Source of the DNA: Pseudomonas chlororaphis
GTDB taxonomy: Bacteria; Pseudomonadota; Gammaproteobacteria; Pseudomonadales; Pseudomonadaceae
Assembly (NCBI RefSeq): GCF_000783395.1
Contig: NZ_JSFK01000026.1
Span: forward strand, 62,001 to 126,000
Direction: 5' to 3'
DNA length: 64,000 bases
The notes under the pieces are model-generated. The model saw only the letters and a list, made by a program, of their open reading frames with translations. It was not told the origin of the DNA and searched no databases. A program made the position numbers and the translations under genes. Shown piece by piece: positions 8,917-18,823 of this stretch (the stretch's first letter is position 1; each line of letters starts with the position of its first letter).

Positions 8917-9911
8917 GTCGCGGCATTCTCTTGCTGATCGGCCTGTTCGCAGCAGTGTTGATCCCGGTTGTACTGGGCGGCGGCGAAACCTGGGCGCGGC
9001 TGCAAAGCTTCCCGTTGCACTGGCTGCTGATCATGTTCGGCATGATTTTGTTGTGCTGGGGCATCAATACCCTGCGCCTGCGCTTGCTGCTCGGCGATCA
9101 GCGCGAGCGCGTCACGCCGCTGCAAAGCCTTGGCGTGGTGATGGCCGCCGAGTTCGCCTACTGCGCGACGCCCGGCGGCAGCGGCGGGCCGTTGACGATC
9201 ATGGCCCTGCTGGCCCGCTCCGGTGTGCGCCCGGCTCGCGGCAGCGCAGTGTTTGCCATGGATCAGCTCAGCGATCTGCTGTTCTTTCTCTGCGCCCTGA
9301 GCGGGATTCTGATCTATGCGCTGTTTCAGCACCTCAGCGATCGCCTGGAGTGGCTGCTGACGGTCAGCGCCGTGTCGCTGTTTGGCGGACTGTTCAGTTG
9401 TGTCCTCGTCGCGCGTTATCACCGCGTCTTGATTCGCCTGAGCGGACGTCTGTTGGCGAGGATCAACGTCAAGGCCGGCACGCGTCGTCGTTGGGCGCGC
9501 AAGTTGCTGCATTTTCTCGCAGCGTTTACCGATACGTTGAAGTTGCCCTGGCAAACATTGAGCAAAGTATTCGCCCTGACCTGCGTGCATTGGTTGCTGC
9601 GTTACAGCGTGCTGTATCTGGCGTTGCGCGGCCTGGGCGCGGACTTGCAGTGGGCGTGGAGTTTTCTGGTGCAGATGCTTTCGCTGAGCGCTGGCCAGTT
9701 CAGCTTGCTGCCGGGCGGTGCGGGGGCGGCGGAGCTGACCTCGGCGGCACTGTTGGCACCGATGGTAGGGAAATCCACCGCCGCAGCAGCGATTCTGATC
9801 TGGCGGGTGGTGACGTATTACTTTTATCTGTTGGTCGGTGGCCCGGTGTTTCTGTTGATGTTGGGTCGGCCGCTGTTGAAGAAGCTGATGAACGTCAGAC
9901 AGGCTTCTTGA
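8913..9911 (+). CDS. Lysylphosphatidylglycerol synthase TM-region family membrane protein (flippase-like)
   Basis: A 332-residue polytopic inner-membrane protein of the LPG_synthase_TM/UPF0104 family, the transmembrane flippase half of MprF without the aminoacyl transferase. About eight hydrophobic segments are visible, with family signatures FAYCATPGGSGGP (near residue 85) and FSLLPGGAGAAE (near 268). The ATG at 8913 overlaps the previous TGA (ATGA), which favours it over the in-frame ATG at 8904. Following a glycosyltransferase and a deacetylase-like enzyme, it plausibly flips their glycolipid product. Its last 17 bases overlap the convergent small gene at 9895. Confidence 0.8.
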   Translation: MSRGILLLIGLFAAVLIPVVLGGGETWARLQSFPLHWLLIMFGMILLCWGINTLRLRLLLGDQRERVTPLQSLGVVMAAEFAYCATPGGSGGPLTIMALLARSGVRPARGSAVFAMDQLSDLLFFLCALSGILIYALFQHLSDRLEWLLTVSAVSLFGGLFSCVLVARYHRVLIRLSGRLLARINVKAGTRRRWARKLLHFLAAFTDTLKLPWQTLSKVFALTCVHWLLRYSVLYLALRGLGADLQWAWSFLVQMLSLSAGQFSLLPGGAGAAELTSAALLAPMVGKSTAAAAILIWRVVTYYFYLLVGGPVFLLMLGRPLLKKLMNVRQAS

Positions 9912-10074
9912 CGTCGTCCTGACGCTCTTCCTGGAGTTGTTCCCACAACTCGGCAGCGCCGGGAAACTCGGTGCCATCCTCCGGGCTCATGTCCTCGGGA
10001 TCGTATCGACTCAAACACCCCTCGCCCAATGTCGCCGGCGCTTTGGAAGTGGCTTTGTCCAGTGGATCACTCAT
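9895..10074 (-). CDS. Small conserved acidic protein, function unknown
   Basis: A 59-residue reading frame on the reverse strand (MSDPLDKATSKAPATLGEG ... ERQDDVKKPV), rich in Asp/Glu/Pro, with no signal peptide or membrane segment. A good ribosome binding site (GAGGAAA) lies 6 bases before the ATG at 10072-10074. It overlaps the end of the convergent flippase-like gene by 17 bases. It lies downstream of purU but is separated from it by a strong terminator, so it probably has its own promoter. I do not recognise a family. Confidence 0.65.
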   Translation of the reverse strand: MSDPLDKATSKAPATLGEGCLSRYDPEDMSPEDGTEFPGAAELWEQLQEERQDDVKKPV

Positions 10075-10101
10075 GAGAGTTTCCTCGAGGCTTGAATGAA
10101 A

Positions 10102-10133
10102 AAGGGTCTGAGCGATTGAACGCCCAGACCCTT
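10102..10133 (-). terminator. Rho-independent terminator of purU
   Basis: On the reverse strand the hairpin AAGGGTCTG / CAGACCCTT (arms 10125-10133 and 10102-10110, 14-base loop) is followed by TTTTTCATTC. It lies 27 bases past the purU stop. Confidence 0.85.
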
Positions 10134-10159
10134 GGTTTTTCAAGCCTGCGTGGGTTCGA

Positions 10160-11008
10160 TCAGAACACCACAGTCTTGTTGCCGTGCACCAGCACGCGAT
10201 CTTCGAGGTGATAACGCAGGCCACGAGCCAGCACCATCTTCTCGACATCACGGCCGAAACGCACCATGTCTTCGATGCTGTCACTGTGGCTGACGCGGAC
10301 CACGTCCTGCTCGATGATCGGACCGGCGTCGAGCTCTTCGGTCACGTAGTGGCAAGTGGCGCCGATCAGCTTCACACCACGCAACGACGCCTGGTGATAG
10401 GGCTTGGCGCCGACGAACGACGGCAGGAAGCTGTGGTGAATGTTGATGACCTTGTGCGCGTATTCGCGGCACATGTCCGGCGGCAGAATTTGCATATAAC
10501 GCGCCAGCACCACCACTTCGGCGTCGTGCTGTTTGACCAGACGCGACACTTCGTCGAAGGCCGGTTGCTTGTCCTGCGGATTGACCGGGACATGGTAGTA
10601 AGGAATGCCGTGCCATTCGACCATGCTGCGCAGGTCATCGTGGTTGGAAATCACGCAGGAGATTTCGCAATCCAGTTCATCGCTGTGCCAGCGGTGCAGC
10701 AAGTCAGCGAGGCAGTGGGATTCGCGGCTGGCCATCAGCACAACGCGCTTTTTCTGCTCGGTGTCGGTGATGCGCCAGTCCATCGAAAACTCTTCGGCGA
10801 TCGGCGCAAACTTCTCGCGCAGCACTTCAATGCCGAAAGGCAGCGAATCGGCACGAATTTCGTGACGCATGAAGAACCAGCCCACCTGGTTGTCCGAGTG
10901 GTGGCTCGCTTCGGTGATCCAGCCGTTGTGGGCTGCCAGAAAATTACTGACTTTGGCAACAATGCCAACGCGGTCCGGGCAAGATATCACCAGCCGAAAA
11001 GTGCGCAT
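10160..11008 (-). CDS. purU: Formyltetrahydrofolate deformylase
   Basis: PurU hydrolyses 10-formyl-tetrahydrofolate to formate and THF, balancing one-carbon pools. The 282-residue protein has an N-terminal ACT domain (MRTFRLVISCPDRVGIVAKVSNFLA, residues 1-~80) and a C-terminal formyltransferase-fold hydrolase with the INIHHSFLPSF catalytic Asn/His motif and TEELDAGPIIEQDV Asp loop. Start chosen at the ATG at 11006-11008, matching the family N-terminus; the frame stays open 12 codons upstream without a better signal. A terminator follows at 10102-10133. Confidence 0.95.
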   Translation of the reverse strand: MRTFRLVISCPDRVGIVAKVSNFLAAHNGWITEASHHSDNQVGWFFMRHEIRADSLPFGIEVLREKFAPIAEEFSMDWRITDTEQKKRVVLMASRESHCLADLLHRWHSDELDCEISCVISNHDDLRSMVEWHGIPYYHVPVNPQDKQPAFDEVSRLVKQHDAEVVVLARYMQILPPDMCREYAHKVINIHHSFLPSFVGAKPYHQASLRGVKLIGATCHYVTEELDAGPIIEQDVVRVSHSDSIEDMVRFGRDVEKMVLARGLRYHLEDRVLVHGNKTVVF

Positions 11009-11344
11009 GAGGGGAAAACTCCAGAACTTCGCAAAGGCCGCCATTCTAGCGGCTGCGCAGGAAAACTGCAGTATTGATCAGCACGCGCTGGAGCCAGGCC
11101 CGGCGTTGCGGCTTTTCGATGGAGTAACCGTCAACCTGATGGTGATCCGGTGACATCGTTTGATCAGACAACTGTGAATATCTGTGATGACTGGATCACA
11201 CTATTTAACTGAATATTCAATAGAAGGCAGTTTCTCGTAACTAATTTAAATAAAAACCCCGGTTAAATGTTTACTTGATGAAACAGCCTGACTATTATTG
11301 CGGCACTGTCCCCTGCCATTCAGCACTCTACTAAGGTAGTAATC
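11009..11344. promoter_or_regulatory. AT-rich purU/mvaT divergent intergenic region with mvaT promoter
   Basis: This 336-base gap separates divergent purU and mvaT and is clearly AT-rich from about 11160, the type of DNA MvaT itself binds, so autoregulation is plausible. A good sigma-70 promoter for mvaT is TTTACT (11270-11275), a 17-base spacer, then TATTAT (11293-11298), giving a ~40-base leader. No gene was found in the gap. Confidence 0.65.
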
Positions 11345-11722
11345 ATGTCCTTGATCAACGAATATCGCGCCACCGAAGAAGCTATCAAAGAGCTGCAAGC
11401 CCGTTTGAAGAACCTGTCCCAAGACGACAAACTGCAAGCCGAGCTGGAATTCGAAGGCAAACTGCGCACCCTGATGGGCGAGTACTCCAAATCCCTGCGT
11501 GACATCATCGCGCTGCTGGATCCGGATGCAAAAACCAAAGCTCCACGCGGCGGCGCAGTAAAAACTACCGGCACCAAGCGTGCTCGCAAAGTTAAACAAT
11601 ACAAAAACCCGCACAACGGCGAAGTCATCGAAACCAAAGGTGGCAACCACAAAACTCTGAAAGAGTGGAAAGCCAAGTGGGGCGGTGACGTGGTTGAAGG
11701 TTGGGCTACCCTGCTGGGCTAA
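11345..11722 (+). CDS. mvaT: MvaT, H-NS-family xenogeneic silencer
   Basis: MvaT is the Pseudomonas H-NS analogue that coats AT-rich, often acquired, DNA and silences it. The 125-residue protein has an N-terminal coiled-coil oligomerisation half (MSLINEYRATEEAIKELQAR to ~60), a basic linker (TKRARKVKQYKNP, 77-89) and the C-terminal DNA-binding domain (NGEVIETKGGNHKTLKEWKA). Arg79/Arg81 and Gly100-Asn101 are placed as in the AT-pincer of MvaT. Length and the LLDPDA segment fit MvaT better than MvaU. Promoter and terminator are both recognisable, so it is monocistronic. It is a natural candidate to repress the AT-richer Tc genes of this window. Confidence 0.93.
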   Translation: MSLINEYRATEEAIKELQARLKNLSQDDKLQAELEFEGKLRTLMGEYSKSLRDIIALLDPDAKTKAPRGGAVKTTGTKRARKVKQYKNPHNGEVIETKGGNHKTLKEWKAKWGGDVVEGWATLLG

Positions 11723-11760
11723 GCCGCAACGCCTTCGCAGAGCGATCCGCGAAAAAACAA

Positions 11761-11786
11761 ACGCCAGCGAATGCTGGCGTTTTTTT
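11761..11786 (+). terminator. mvaT terminator
   Basis: Hairpin ACGCCAGC (11761-11768), loop GAAT, GCTGGCGT (11773-11780), then six T residues. Confidence 0.9.
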
Positions 11787-11819
11787 ATGCCCGGCATTTA
11801 AGCCCGTTCATGTTCGATT

Positions 11820-13250
11820 TCAAAGACTCAAACGTTTGCGCAATGCCTGGACATAATTCTTCCATTCATTGAGCACTTCACTCTGCATCGGCGTGGCATT
11901 AAGCGACCATTGCTCGGCCGCCTCGGTAAAAGATTTCAAGGTATTCGGTGCGCCACATTCAGGCGTGGACAAGCGCTGCTGACAAAATAGTCTCCAGCGC
12001 TCTTGCTCTTCGAAATTCAACGTTTCTGGAAAGTTACGTGCGCGATATCGAAAGAGTAATTCAGGCAAACGTTCGTCATCGAACGGCCATTGCTCTTGCG
12101 CTAGTTGTGCCGGGTCAGCGCTTCTCACTTGCTCACATAGACGCCGGTCGCGGTCACCGATAAATCCGTCGTACAACTGTTGTTCCGGATCCTCGCTCGG
12201 AATGAAATCTTCGCTGACATAAATCTCCGCTACTTTATCTTTCCAAACTTGTTGTGCGTCAGTTAGCCGCAGTGCTCGCTGTTGATACAGCGCCATGTCC
12301 AGCCCCAGACGTTGCTGATCCTGCGCGCGCAAAACCGCAAGCGGCGCCACCACCGGACAACGGTTGATGTGAATCAGCTTGAGCGGCACCGGCAACTCGC
12401 CCTCCAGCAAATCGTCGCGACGCGTGTACAAACGCTGGCGCAGGGTTTGCGCGTCCAGATCGAGCAACCCCTGGGGATCGAGGTGCAGGTCGCAGACGAT
12501 CAGGGCATTGCGGTTTTTCGGGTGCCAGGCCAGTGGCAGCACCACACCGACATAACTGCGCGCCGCCGAGAAGCGCCCCGAGACATGCACCATGGGTTGC
12601 AACAGACGAATCTGGTCCATGACTTTTTGCTTGCTGCGCAACTGGAACAGCCAGTCATACAGTTTTGGCTGTTTCTCGCGGATCAACCGGGCCAATGCGA
12701 TGGTCGCGCGTACGTCTGACAACGCTTCGTGGGCATGCCCATGATCGATGTGATTGGCGGCGGTCAGGCGTTCAAGCTTGAGCGTCACCCGGCCTTCGTC
12801 ATCGGTGGGCCAGACCAGACCGTCAGGACGCAGCGCATAAGCGGCGCGCACCACATCAATCAGATCCCAACGACTATTGCCGCCCTGCCACTCCCGGGCG
12901 TACGGGTCGAAGAAATTGCGATACAGGCTGTAACGGGTCATCTCGTCGTCGAAGCGCAGGGTGTTGTAACCGGCGCCACAGGTGCCAGGTGCCGCGAGTT
13001 GGGCATGCACGCGAGTCATGAAATCAGCTTCGCTCAAGCCCTTTTCGGCGAGCTGGCTCGGGGTGATGCCGGTGATCGCGCAAGCCGCCGGATGCGGCAG
13101 GATGTCTTCGCTGGGCTGGCAATAAAGATTGACCGGCTCGTCGATTTCGTTGAGCGCATGGTCGGTGCGGATCCCGGCCACCTGCAACGGGCGGTCGTTA
13201 CGCGGATTGATGCCAGTGGTTTCGTAGTCGTACCAGAAGATTGAAGTCAC
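11820..13250 (-). CDS. sbcB: Exodeoxyribonuclease I
   Basis: Exonuclease I degrades single-stranded DNA 3' to 5' in recombination and mismatch repair. The 476-residue protein has the DEDDh nuclease domain: D8 and E10 (FWYDYETTG), D101 (NTLRFDDEMTR), H174 and D179 (HAHEALSDVRATI), seven residues less than the E. coli numbering at each point. The ExoI SH3-like and helical C-terminal domains follow (VHVSGRFSAARSYVGVVLPL onward). It starts at a GTG (13248-13250) with AGGAA 8 bases upstream. Divergent from the RDD gene of the MoxR operon across 181 bases. Confidence 0.95.
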   Translation of the reverse strand: MTSIFWYDYETTGINPRNDRPLQVAGIRTDHALNEIDEPVNLYCQPSEDILPHPAACAITGITPSQLAEKGLSEADFMTRVHAQLAAPGTCGAGYNTLRFDDEMTRYSLYRNFFDPYAREWQGGNSRWDLIDVVRAAYALRPDGLVWPTDDEGRVTLKLERLTAANHIDHGHAHEALSDVRATIALARLIREKQPKLYDWLFQLRSKQKVMDQIRLLQPMVHVSGRFSAARSYVGVVLPLAWHPKNRNALIVCDLHLDPQGLLDLDAQTLRQRLYTRRDDLLEGELPVPLKLIHINRCPVVAPLAVLRAQDQQRLGLDMALYQQRALRLTDAQQVWKDKVAEIYVSEDFIPSEDPEQQLYDGFIGDRDRRLCEQVRSADPAQLAQEQWPFDDERLPELLFRYRARNFPETLNFEEQERWRLFCQQRLSTPECGAPNTLKSFTEAAEQWSLNATPMQSEVLNEWKNYVQALRKRLSL

Positions 13251-13431
13251 GGGCGGTTCCTGAACTGAAGATCGGCAAAGTCTAGGCGCTCGACCGCGCT
13301 CGCGGCCAGCCTCGCGTCATTCAAACACTTCGCGCTTTACGATGTGCAATACATAGTTATGTCGTTTTCCCCCGAGAGGCTGCTAGCATCGGCCTCACTT
13401 GCACCCCGAACAGGCGAACATCAGGTAGCCC

Positions 13432-14157
13432 ATGCTCGAGCCCACAGCACCGCCAAGGAAAGCACCGCTGCCGCCGCCGCTGGATACGCGGCACCAGGTC
13501 GAAACGCCGGAAGGCATCGACCTGCCGTTGCGTCCCGCCGGGCTGATGGTGCGTGCCGTGGCCTTCGCGATCGATCTGGGCATACGCGGCGTGATCATGG
13601 GCGTGCTGTTCATCGCTCTGGCATTTCTCGGCAAGCTCGGCATCGGTCTCGGTTCGTTGCTGCTGTTTGCGATCAGTTGGTGGTACATGGTGCTGTTCGA
13701 AGTGCTGCGACAGGGCCGCTCGCCGGGTAAGCAGTGGATGGGCCTGCGCGTGGTGCACGATGACGGCACCCCGGTTGGCTGGTCGGCGTCATTGCTGCGC
13801 AACCTGCTGCGTTTTGTCGATCTGCTGCCCTTCGGCTACTTCCTCGGCACCCTCAGTTGCCTGCACCACCCGACCTTTAAACGCCTCGGCGACATCGCTG
13901 CCGGCACACTGGTGGTCTACAGCGAACGCCCGCTGACTCGCCCGCAACTGCCTGAAGCCGAACCACGGCGTTCGCCCGTCCCCCTGACGCTCACGGAACA
14001 ACGCGCCGTGCTGGGTTTTGCCGAGCGCCAAGGTGAATTATCGCCAGCGCGGGTCAGTGAGCTGGCAGCACTGCTCGCTCAGCCACTGCATATTTCCGCG
14101 CCCAAAGCTGTCGTTGAACTCAACGGCATCGCGCGTGGTTTGTTGGGTCCGACATGA
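13432..14157 (+). CDS. RDD-family membrane protein
   Basis: First gene of a six-gene operon. The 241-residue protein has a proline-rich N-terminus, then an RDD domain (residues ~35-160) with RAVAFAIDLGIRGVIMGVLF and two further hydrophobic segments, and the family loop GRSPGKQWMGLRVVHDDG. The C-terminal ~70 residues are soluble. Function is unknown; RDD proteins are sometimes ion or osmolyte transporters, and in MoxR operons they probably work with the other membrane members. It ends in an ATGA overlap with the next gene. Confidence 0.85.
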   Translation: MLEPTAPPRKAPLPPPLDTRHQVETPEGIDLPLRPAGLMVRAVAFAIDLGIRGVIMGVLFIALAFLGKLGIGLGSLLLFAISWWYMVLFEVLRQGRSPGKQWMGLRVVHDDGTPVGWSASLLRNLLRFVDLLPFGYFLGTLSCLHHPTFKRLGDIAAGTLVVYSERPLTRPQLPEAEPRRSPVPLTLTEQRAVLGFAERQGELSPARVSELAALLAQPLHISAPKAVVELNGIARGLLGPT

Positions 14158-15131
14158 AGCAAAGCCTTTTCGAAATGCGCCACAAGGCCGAATGGGAGCG
14201 TTTTGCGCTAGCCCTCGAACGCCTTGAGCGTGGCAAGGACACCTCGCAAGTCGGCGGTTTCCCCAAGGCCTATCGCAGGCTTTGCCAACATCTGGCACTG
14301 GCTCAGGAGCGTGGCTACAGCAGTTTCCTCATTGATTCGCTGCAACAACAAGTGCTACGCGGGCATCAACAGTTGTACCGTCATCGCAGCAGGCTCGGCG
14401 CCAGTCTGCTGAGTTTCATCCTCGCCGATTTCCCCAGACTGGTGCGCGCCGAATGGCCGTTTGTGCTGGTCGCCAGCCTGCTGTTCTTCGGCAGCCTGAT
14501 CGGCGTCGGCGTGTTGGTGTATGTATTTCCCGAACTGGTCTACAACCTGATCCCCGCCGATCAGGTGCGCGAGATGCAAGGCATGTACGACCCGGTCGCC
14601 GGCCACCTCGGACGCCCCGCCGAGCGCGCGGCCAGCGAAGACTGGGTGATGTTCGGTTACTACGTGATGCACAACATAGGCATTGCCTTCCAGACCTTCG
14701 CCAGCGGTTTGTTGCTGGGCGTGGGCAGTGCGTTCTTTCTGTTCTACAACGGCATGGTCATCGGCGCGGTCGCCGGGCATCTCAGCGAGATCGGTTTCGG
14801 CCAGACCTTCTGGTCATTCGTTATCGCCCATGGCGCCTTTGAACTCACCGCCATCGCCCTCGCCGGAGCTGCCGGCCTGGAACTCGGCTGGGCCTTGATC
14901 GCACCCGGACGGCTGACTCGCGGCGAAGCGCTGAAACGGGCCGCGCGCAAGAGCGTATTGCTGGTCTGCGGTTTGATGTTGTTCCTGCTGATTGCCGCGT
15001 TTATCGAAGCCTATTGGTCGTCGAAAACCAGTGTCACACCTTTGACCAAATATCTGGTCGGCGCCGGGCTTTGGGCGTTGGTTGCGCTCTATCTGTCGTT
15101 CGCCGGAAGGACACGTCATGCGCCTGAGTGA
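14154..15131 (+). CDS. SpoIIM-family (stage II sporulation protein M-like) membrane protein
   Basis: A 325-residue inner-membrane protein of the SpoIIM/DUF95 family. After ~100 soluble residues come about five membrane segments (WPFVLVASLLFFGSLIGVGV; FQTFASGLLLGVGSAFFLF; FVIAHGAFELTAIALAGAAG; LLVCGLMLFLLIAAFIEAYW). The IAHGAFELTAI motif is characteristic. Pseudomonas do not sporulate, so a role in envelope biogenesis with MoxR and DUF58 partners is inferred from context. The ATG at 14154 overlaps the RDD stop by 4 bases. Confidence 0.85.
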   Translation: MKQSLFEMRHKAEWERFALALERLERGKDTSQVGGFPKAYRRLCQHLALAQERGYSSFLIDSLQQQVLRGHQQLYRHRSRLGASLLSFILADFPRLVRAEWPFVLVASLLFFGSLIGVGVLVYVFPELVYNLIPADQVREMQGMYDPVAGHLGRPAERAASEDWVMFGYYVMHNIGIAFQTFASGLLLGVGSAFFLFYNGMVIGAVAGHLSEIGFGQTFWSFVIAHGAFELTAIALAGAAGLELGWALIAPGRLTRGEALKRAARKSVLLVCGLMLFLLIAAFIEAYWSSKTSVTPLTKYLVGAGLWALVALYLSFAGRTRHAPE

Positions 15132-16665
15132 CGCCACCGTGGTGATCCGCCCGCGCACGACCTGGGAGGCCATGGACCTCGGCGTGCTGATGAGCCAGCA
15201 ACATCGGCGTCTGCTGATGACCAGTTGGGCGATCGTCACCCTGCCGCTGTTCGCCTTGCTCAGCCTGTTGCTGTGGGACTCGCCATCACTGGCGGTGTTT
15301 ATCTTCTGGTGGCTGAAACCGGCGTACGAACGCCTGCCGCTGTACATCCTGTCGAAAGCGCTGTTTGGCGAAACGCCGACGCTCAGACAAGCCTTGCGCG
15401 AATGGCCGCGCCTGCTCAAACCGCAACTGCTGGCCAGCCTGACCTGGCGCCGCCTGAGTTTCAGCCGCAGTTTTCTGCTGCCGGTGGTGCAACTCGAAGG
15501 CCTTGATGGCAACGCCCGACAACAACGTCTGCACGTGCTGCTGCAACGCAACGCCGGCGCCGCGCAGTGGCTGACCATCATTGGCGTGCATCTGGAAACC
15601 GCGCTGTGGATCGGCTTGATGGTGTTGTTTTACATGTTGCTTCCGGAGCAAATCGAAACGGACTGGAGCTGGCAGTCACTGATTCTCGCGGCGGATCAAG
15701 ACTGGCGCTGGCTCGAACACCTGACCAATGCTTTCTACGCGCTGGTGCTGGTGGTGTGGGAGCCGATCTACGTCGCCTGCGGCTTCAGCCTTTATCTGAA
15801 CCGGCGCACACAACTGGAAGCATGGGACATCGAACTGGTGTTCCGTCGCTTGCGTCAACGTCTGAACAACGCTGTGCTGGGACTGCTGCTGGCGGTCTGT
15901 CTGGTGCTGCCGAATGCGCCTTCTGTCTGGGCGGCCGAGCCTGATGACAGTCCGCAGGCGCCGCGCTTGTTGAATCAGCCGCTGACCAGCCAGGCCTCAC
16001 GGGACAATATCAAGGCGTTGCTTGAACAGCCGCCGTTCAAGAACAAGGAAGTCGTCACCCGCTATCGCTTTGGCGACGACCCCGCGAAACCTGCCGAAGC
16101 GCAGAAACCGGGTGACGCGCCGCAGTGGCTGAAAACCCTGCTGGGCTGGCTCGACGGGCAACACTTGAATGGACTGGCGAAGATCATTGAAGTGCTGTTG
16201 TGGGGCACGCTCATTGCTGCGCTGGGCTGGCTGATCTGGCGGTATCGCGAGTTTCTCCAAGCCTTTGTCAGCCGCCGCCCCAGACTGCCTTCCAAACCGA
16301 AACGGGCGGCGCCGCAGCAGGCCTTCGGTCTGGATTTGAACCGCGACACCTTGCCTGACGACATCGCTGCCCACGCCGAACAACTGTGGCAAAGCCAGCC
16401 TCGTGCAGCGTTGGGCCTGCTCTATCGAGGGTTGCTCAGCCATCTGCTCCATGACTTCGATCTGAGCCTGAAACCCGCCGATACCGAACTTCAGGTGCTG
16501 ACGCACGTGGAGCAATTGCAGCGCCCCGAACTGCTCGCCTTCAGCCGCAGCCTGACCACCCACTGGCAGAACATGGCCTACGGACATCGCGTGCCGGCGG
16601 CACCGCTGCAACAGGAATTGTGTGATGGCTGGCGCGCTCTGTTTGGCCCCGGAGTCGCCCGTTGA
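15118..16665 (+). CDS. DUF4129 domain membrane protein
   Basis: A 515-residue membrane protein. Several hydrophobic segments occupy the first ~270 residues (ATTWEAMDLGV start, LLMTSWAIVTLPLFALLSLLL, VLVVWEPIYVACGFSLYL), followed by a periplasmic stretch, a single TM near residue 365 (LLWGTLIAALGWLIW) and the cytosolic DUF4129 domain at the C-terminus (ARAALGLLYRGLLSHLLHDFDLSL-like region, positions ~430-500), a family usually linked to transglutaminase/MoxR loci. The ATG at 15118 is preceded by GGAAGGA and overlaps SpoIIM by 14 bases; the frame extends upstream to 15082 but that start has no support. Confidence 0.82.
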   Translation: MRLSDATVVIRPRTTWEAMDLGVLMSQQHRRLLMTSWAIVTLPLFALLSLLLWDSPSLAVFIFWWLKPAYERLPLYILSKALFGETPTLRQALREWPRLLKPQLLASLTWRRLSFSRSFLLPVVQLEGLDGNARQQRLHVLLQRNAGAAQWLTIIGVHLETALWIGLMVLFYMLLPEQIETDWSWQSLILAADQDWRWLEHLTNAFYALVLVVWEPIYVACGFSLYLNRRTQLEAWDIELVFRRLRQRLNNAVLGLLLAVCLVLPNAPSVWAAEPDDSPQAPRLLNQPLTSQASRDNIKALLEQPPFKNKEVVTRYRFGDDPAKPAEAQKPGDAPQWLKTLLGWLDGQHLNGLAKIIEVLLWGTLIAALGWLIWRYREFLQAFVSRRPRLPSKPKRAAPQQAFGLDLNRDTLPDDIAAHAEQLWQSQPRAALGLLYRGLLSHLLHDFDLSLKPADTELQVLTHVEQLQRPELLAFSRSLTTHWQNMAYGHRVPAAPLQQELCDGWRALFGPGVAR

Positions 16666-17821
16666 GCCGCCGGACACTGTGGTGGGTCGCGGCGTTGATC
16701 GCCCTGTTGATCGGGACGCTGAGCGTGTTCCTCTACCTCAACGCCAAGCCTTATCAGGAACAGGTCGATCACGGCCCTGCGCCTGCCGCGCAAGCCAATC
16801 CTTATCTGGCGGCCGAGCTGTTTTTGCGTGAGCGTGGCCTCATGGTCAGCCATGCCGAAAGCCTCGCGGTGCTCCCGGACATTGACCCACGCAGTCACAC
16901 GTTGCTGTTGTTCAACGACCGCTCACGCATGACCCCGCGTCAGGTTGACCAAGTGTTGAACTGGGCCCGCGCCGGCGGGCGGCTGGTGTTCGTCGCCGAA
17001 TCGTTGTGGGATGAACAGACCAAACAGAGCAACGACTTGTTACTCGACCGGGTGCAATTGCATCAATCCCTGAGCAAGGATCTGAAAGATTTACCCGCAG
17101 ACGCTGAACCAGAGCGCTTCCCGAAACTGACCAAACTCTATCTGGAAGACGAGGACGCTCCGGCCTACGCCGGTTTCGACACCGACTTCCACCTCGACGA
17201 CCCGAAGAACCTTGCACAAGCCTGGGCCAACAGCGCCAAGGCCACGCACATGATGCAACTGCCCTACAGCCTTGGCTCGATCACTGTGGTCACCGACGCC
17301 GAATTGTGGAAGAACAACACCATCAGCCAATACGACAACGCCTGGCTGCTCTGGTACCTGAGCGCCGACACCGACGTCACGCTGATCTACAACACCGAGC
17401 ACGATGGCCTGCTGACCTTGCTCTGGCGCTACTTCCCGCAAGCCATTGTCGCCCTGCTCGCGTTGATCGGCCTGTGGCTCTGGCACGTCGCTGTGCGTCA
17501 GGGTCCGCTTCAGCTGCCGGCCCCGAGCGGACGTCGGCAATTGCAGGAACACCTGCGCGCCAGCGCTGATTTCCTGTTGCGCCACAACGGCCAGCAAGCG
17601 CTGCTGCAAGCATTGCAACAGGATGTACTGCGCCGCGCCCGTCGCCGGCATCCTGGTTTTGATCAACTGAACGTTGCCGAACAATGGCTGGCGGTGGCGC
17701 GCCTGACCCGGCAACCCACCCGCGCTATCAGCCAGGCCCTGAGCCCGGTGCCGAACCGGCGGGTTTCCAGCGCCGATTTCTGCCGCCAGGTCGCCCACCT
17801 GCAAACCCTGAGGAACACGCT

Positions 17822-17825
<4 letters not shown>
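16662..17825 (+). CDS. DUF4350 domain protein, membrane-anchored
   Basis: A 387-residue protein starting at a TTG that overlaps the previous TGA (TTGA), with GGAG nine bases upstream. An N-terminal TM anchor (WWVAALIALLIGTLSVFLYL) precedes the periplasmic DUF4350 domain (residues ~40-250; TLLLFNDRSRMTPRQVDQVL, AGGRLVFVAESLW), a GATase-like fold without obvious catalytic Cys, and a second TM near 265 (AIVALLALIGLWLWHVAV) with a cytosolic tail. It may sense envelope state for MoxR. The unusual start codon may lower its translation relative to its neighbours. Confidence 0.82.
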
Positions 17826-18819
<994 letters not shown>

Positions 18820-18823
<4 letters not shown>

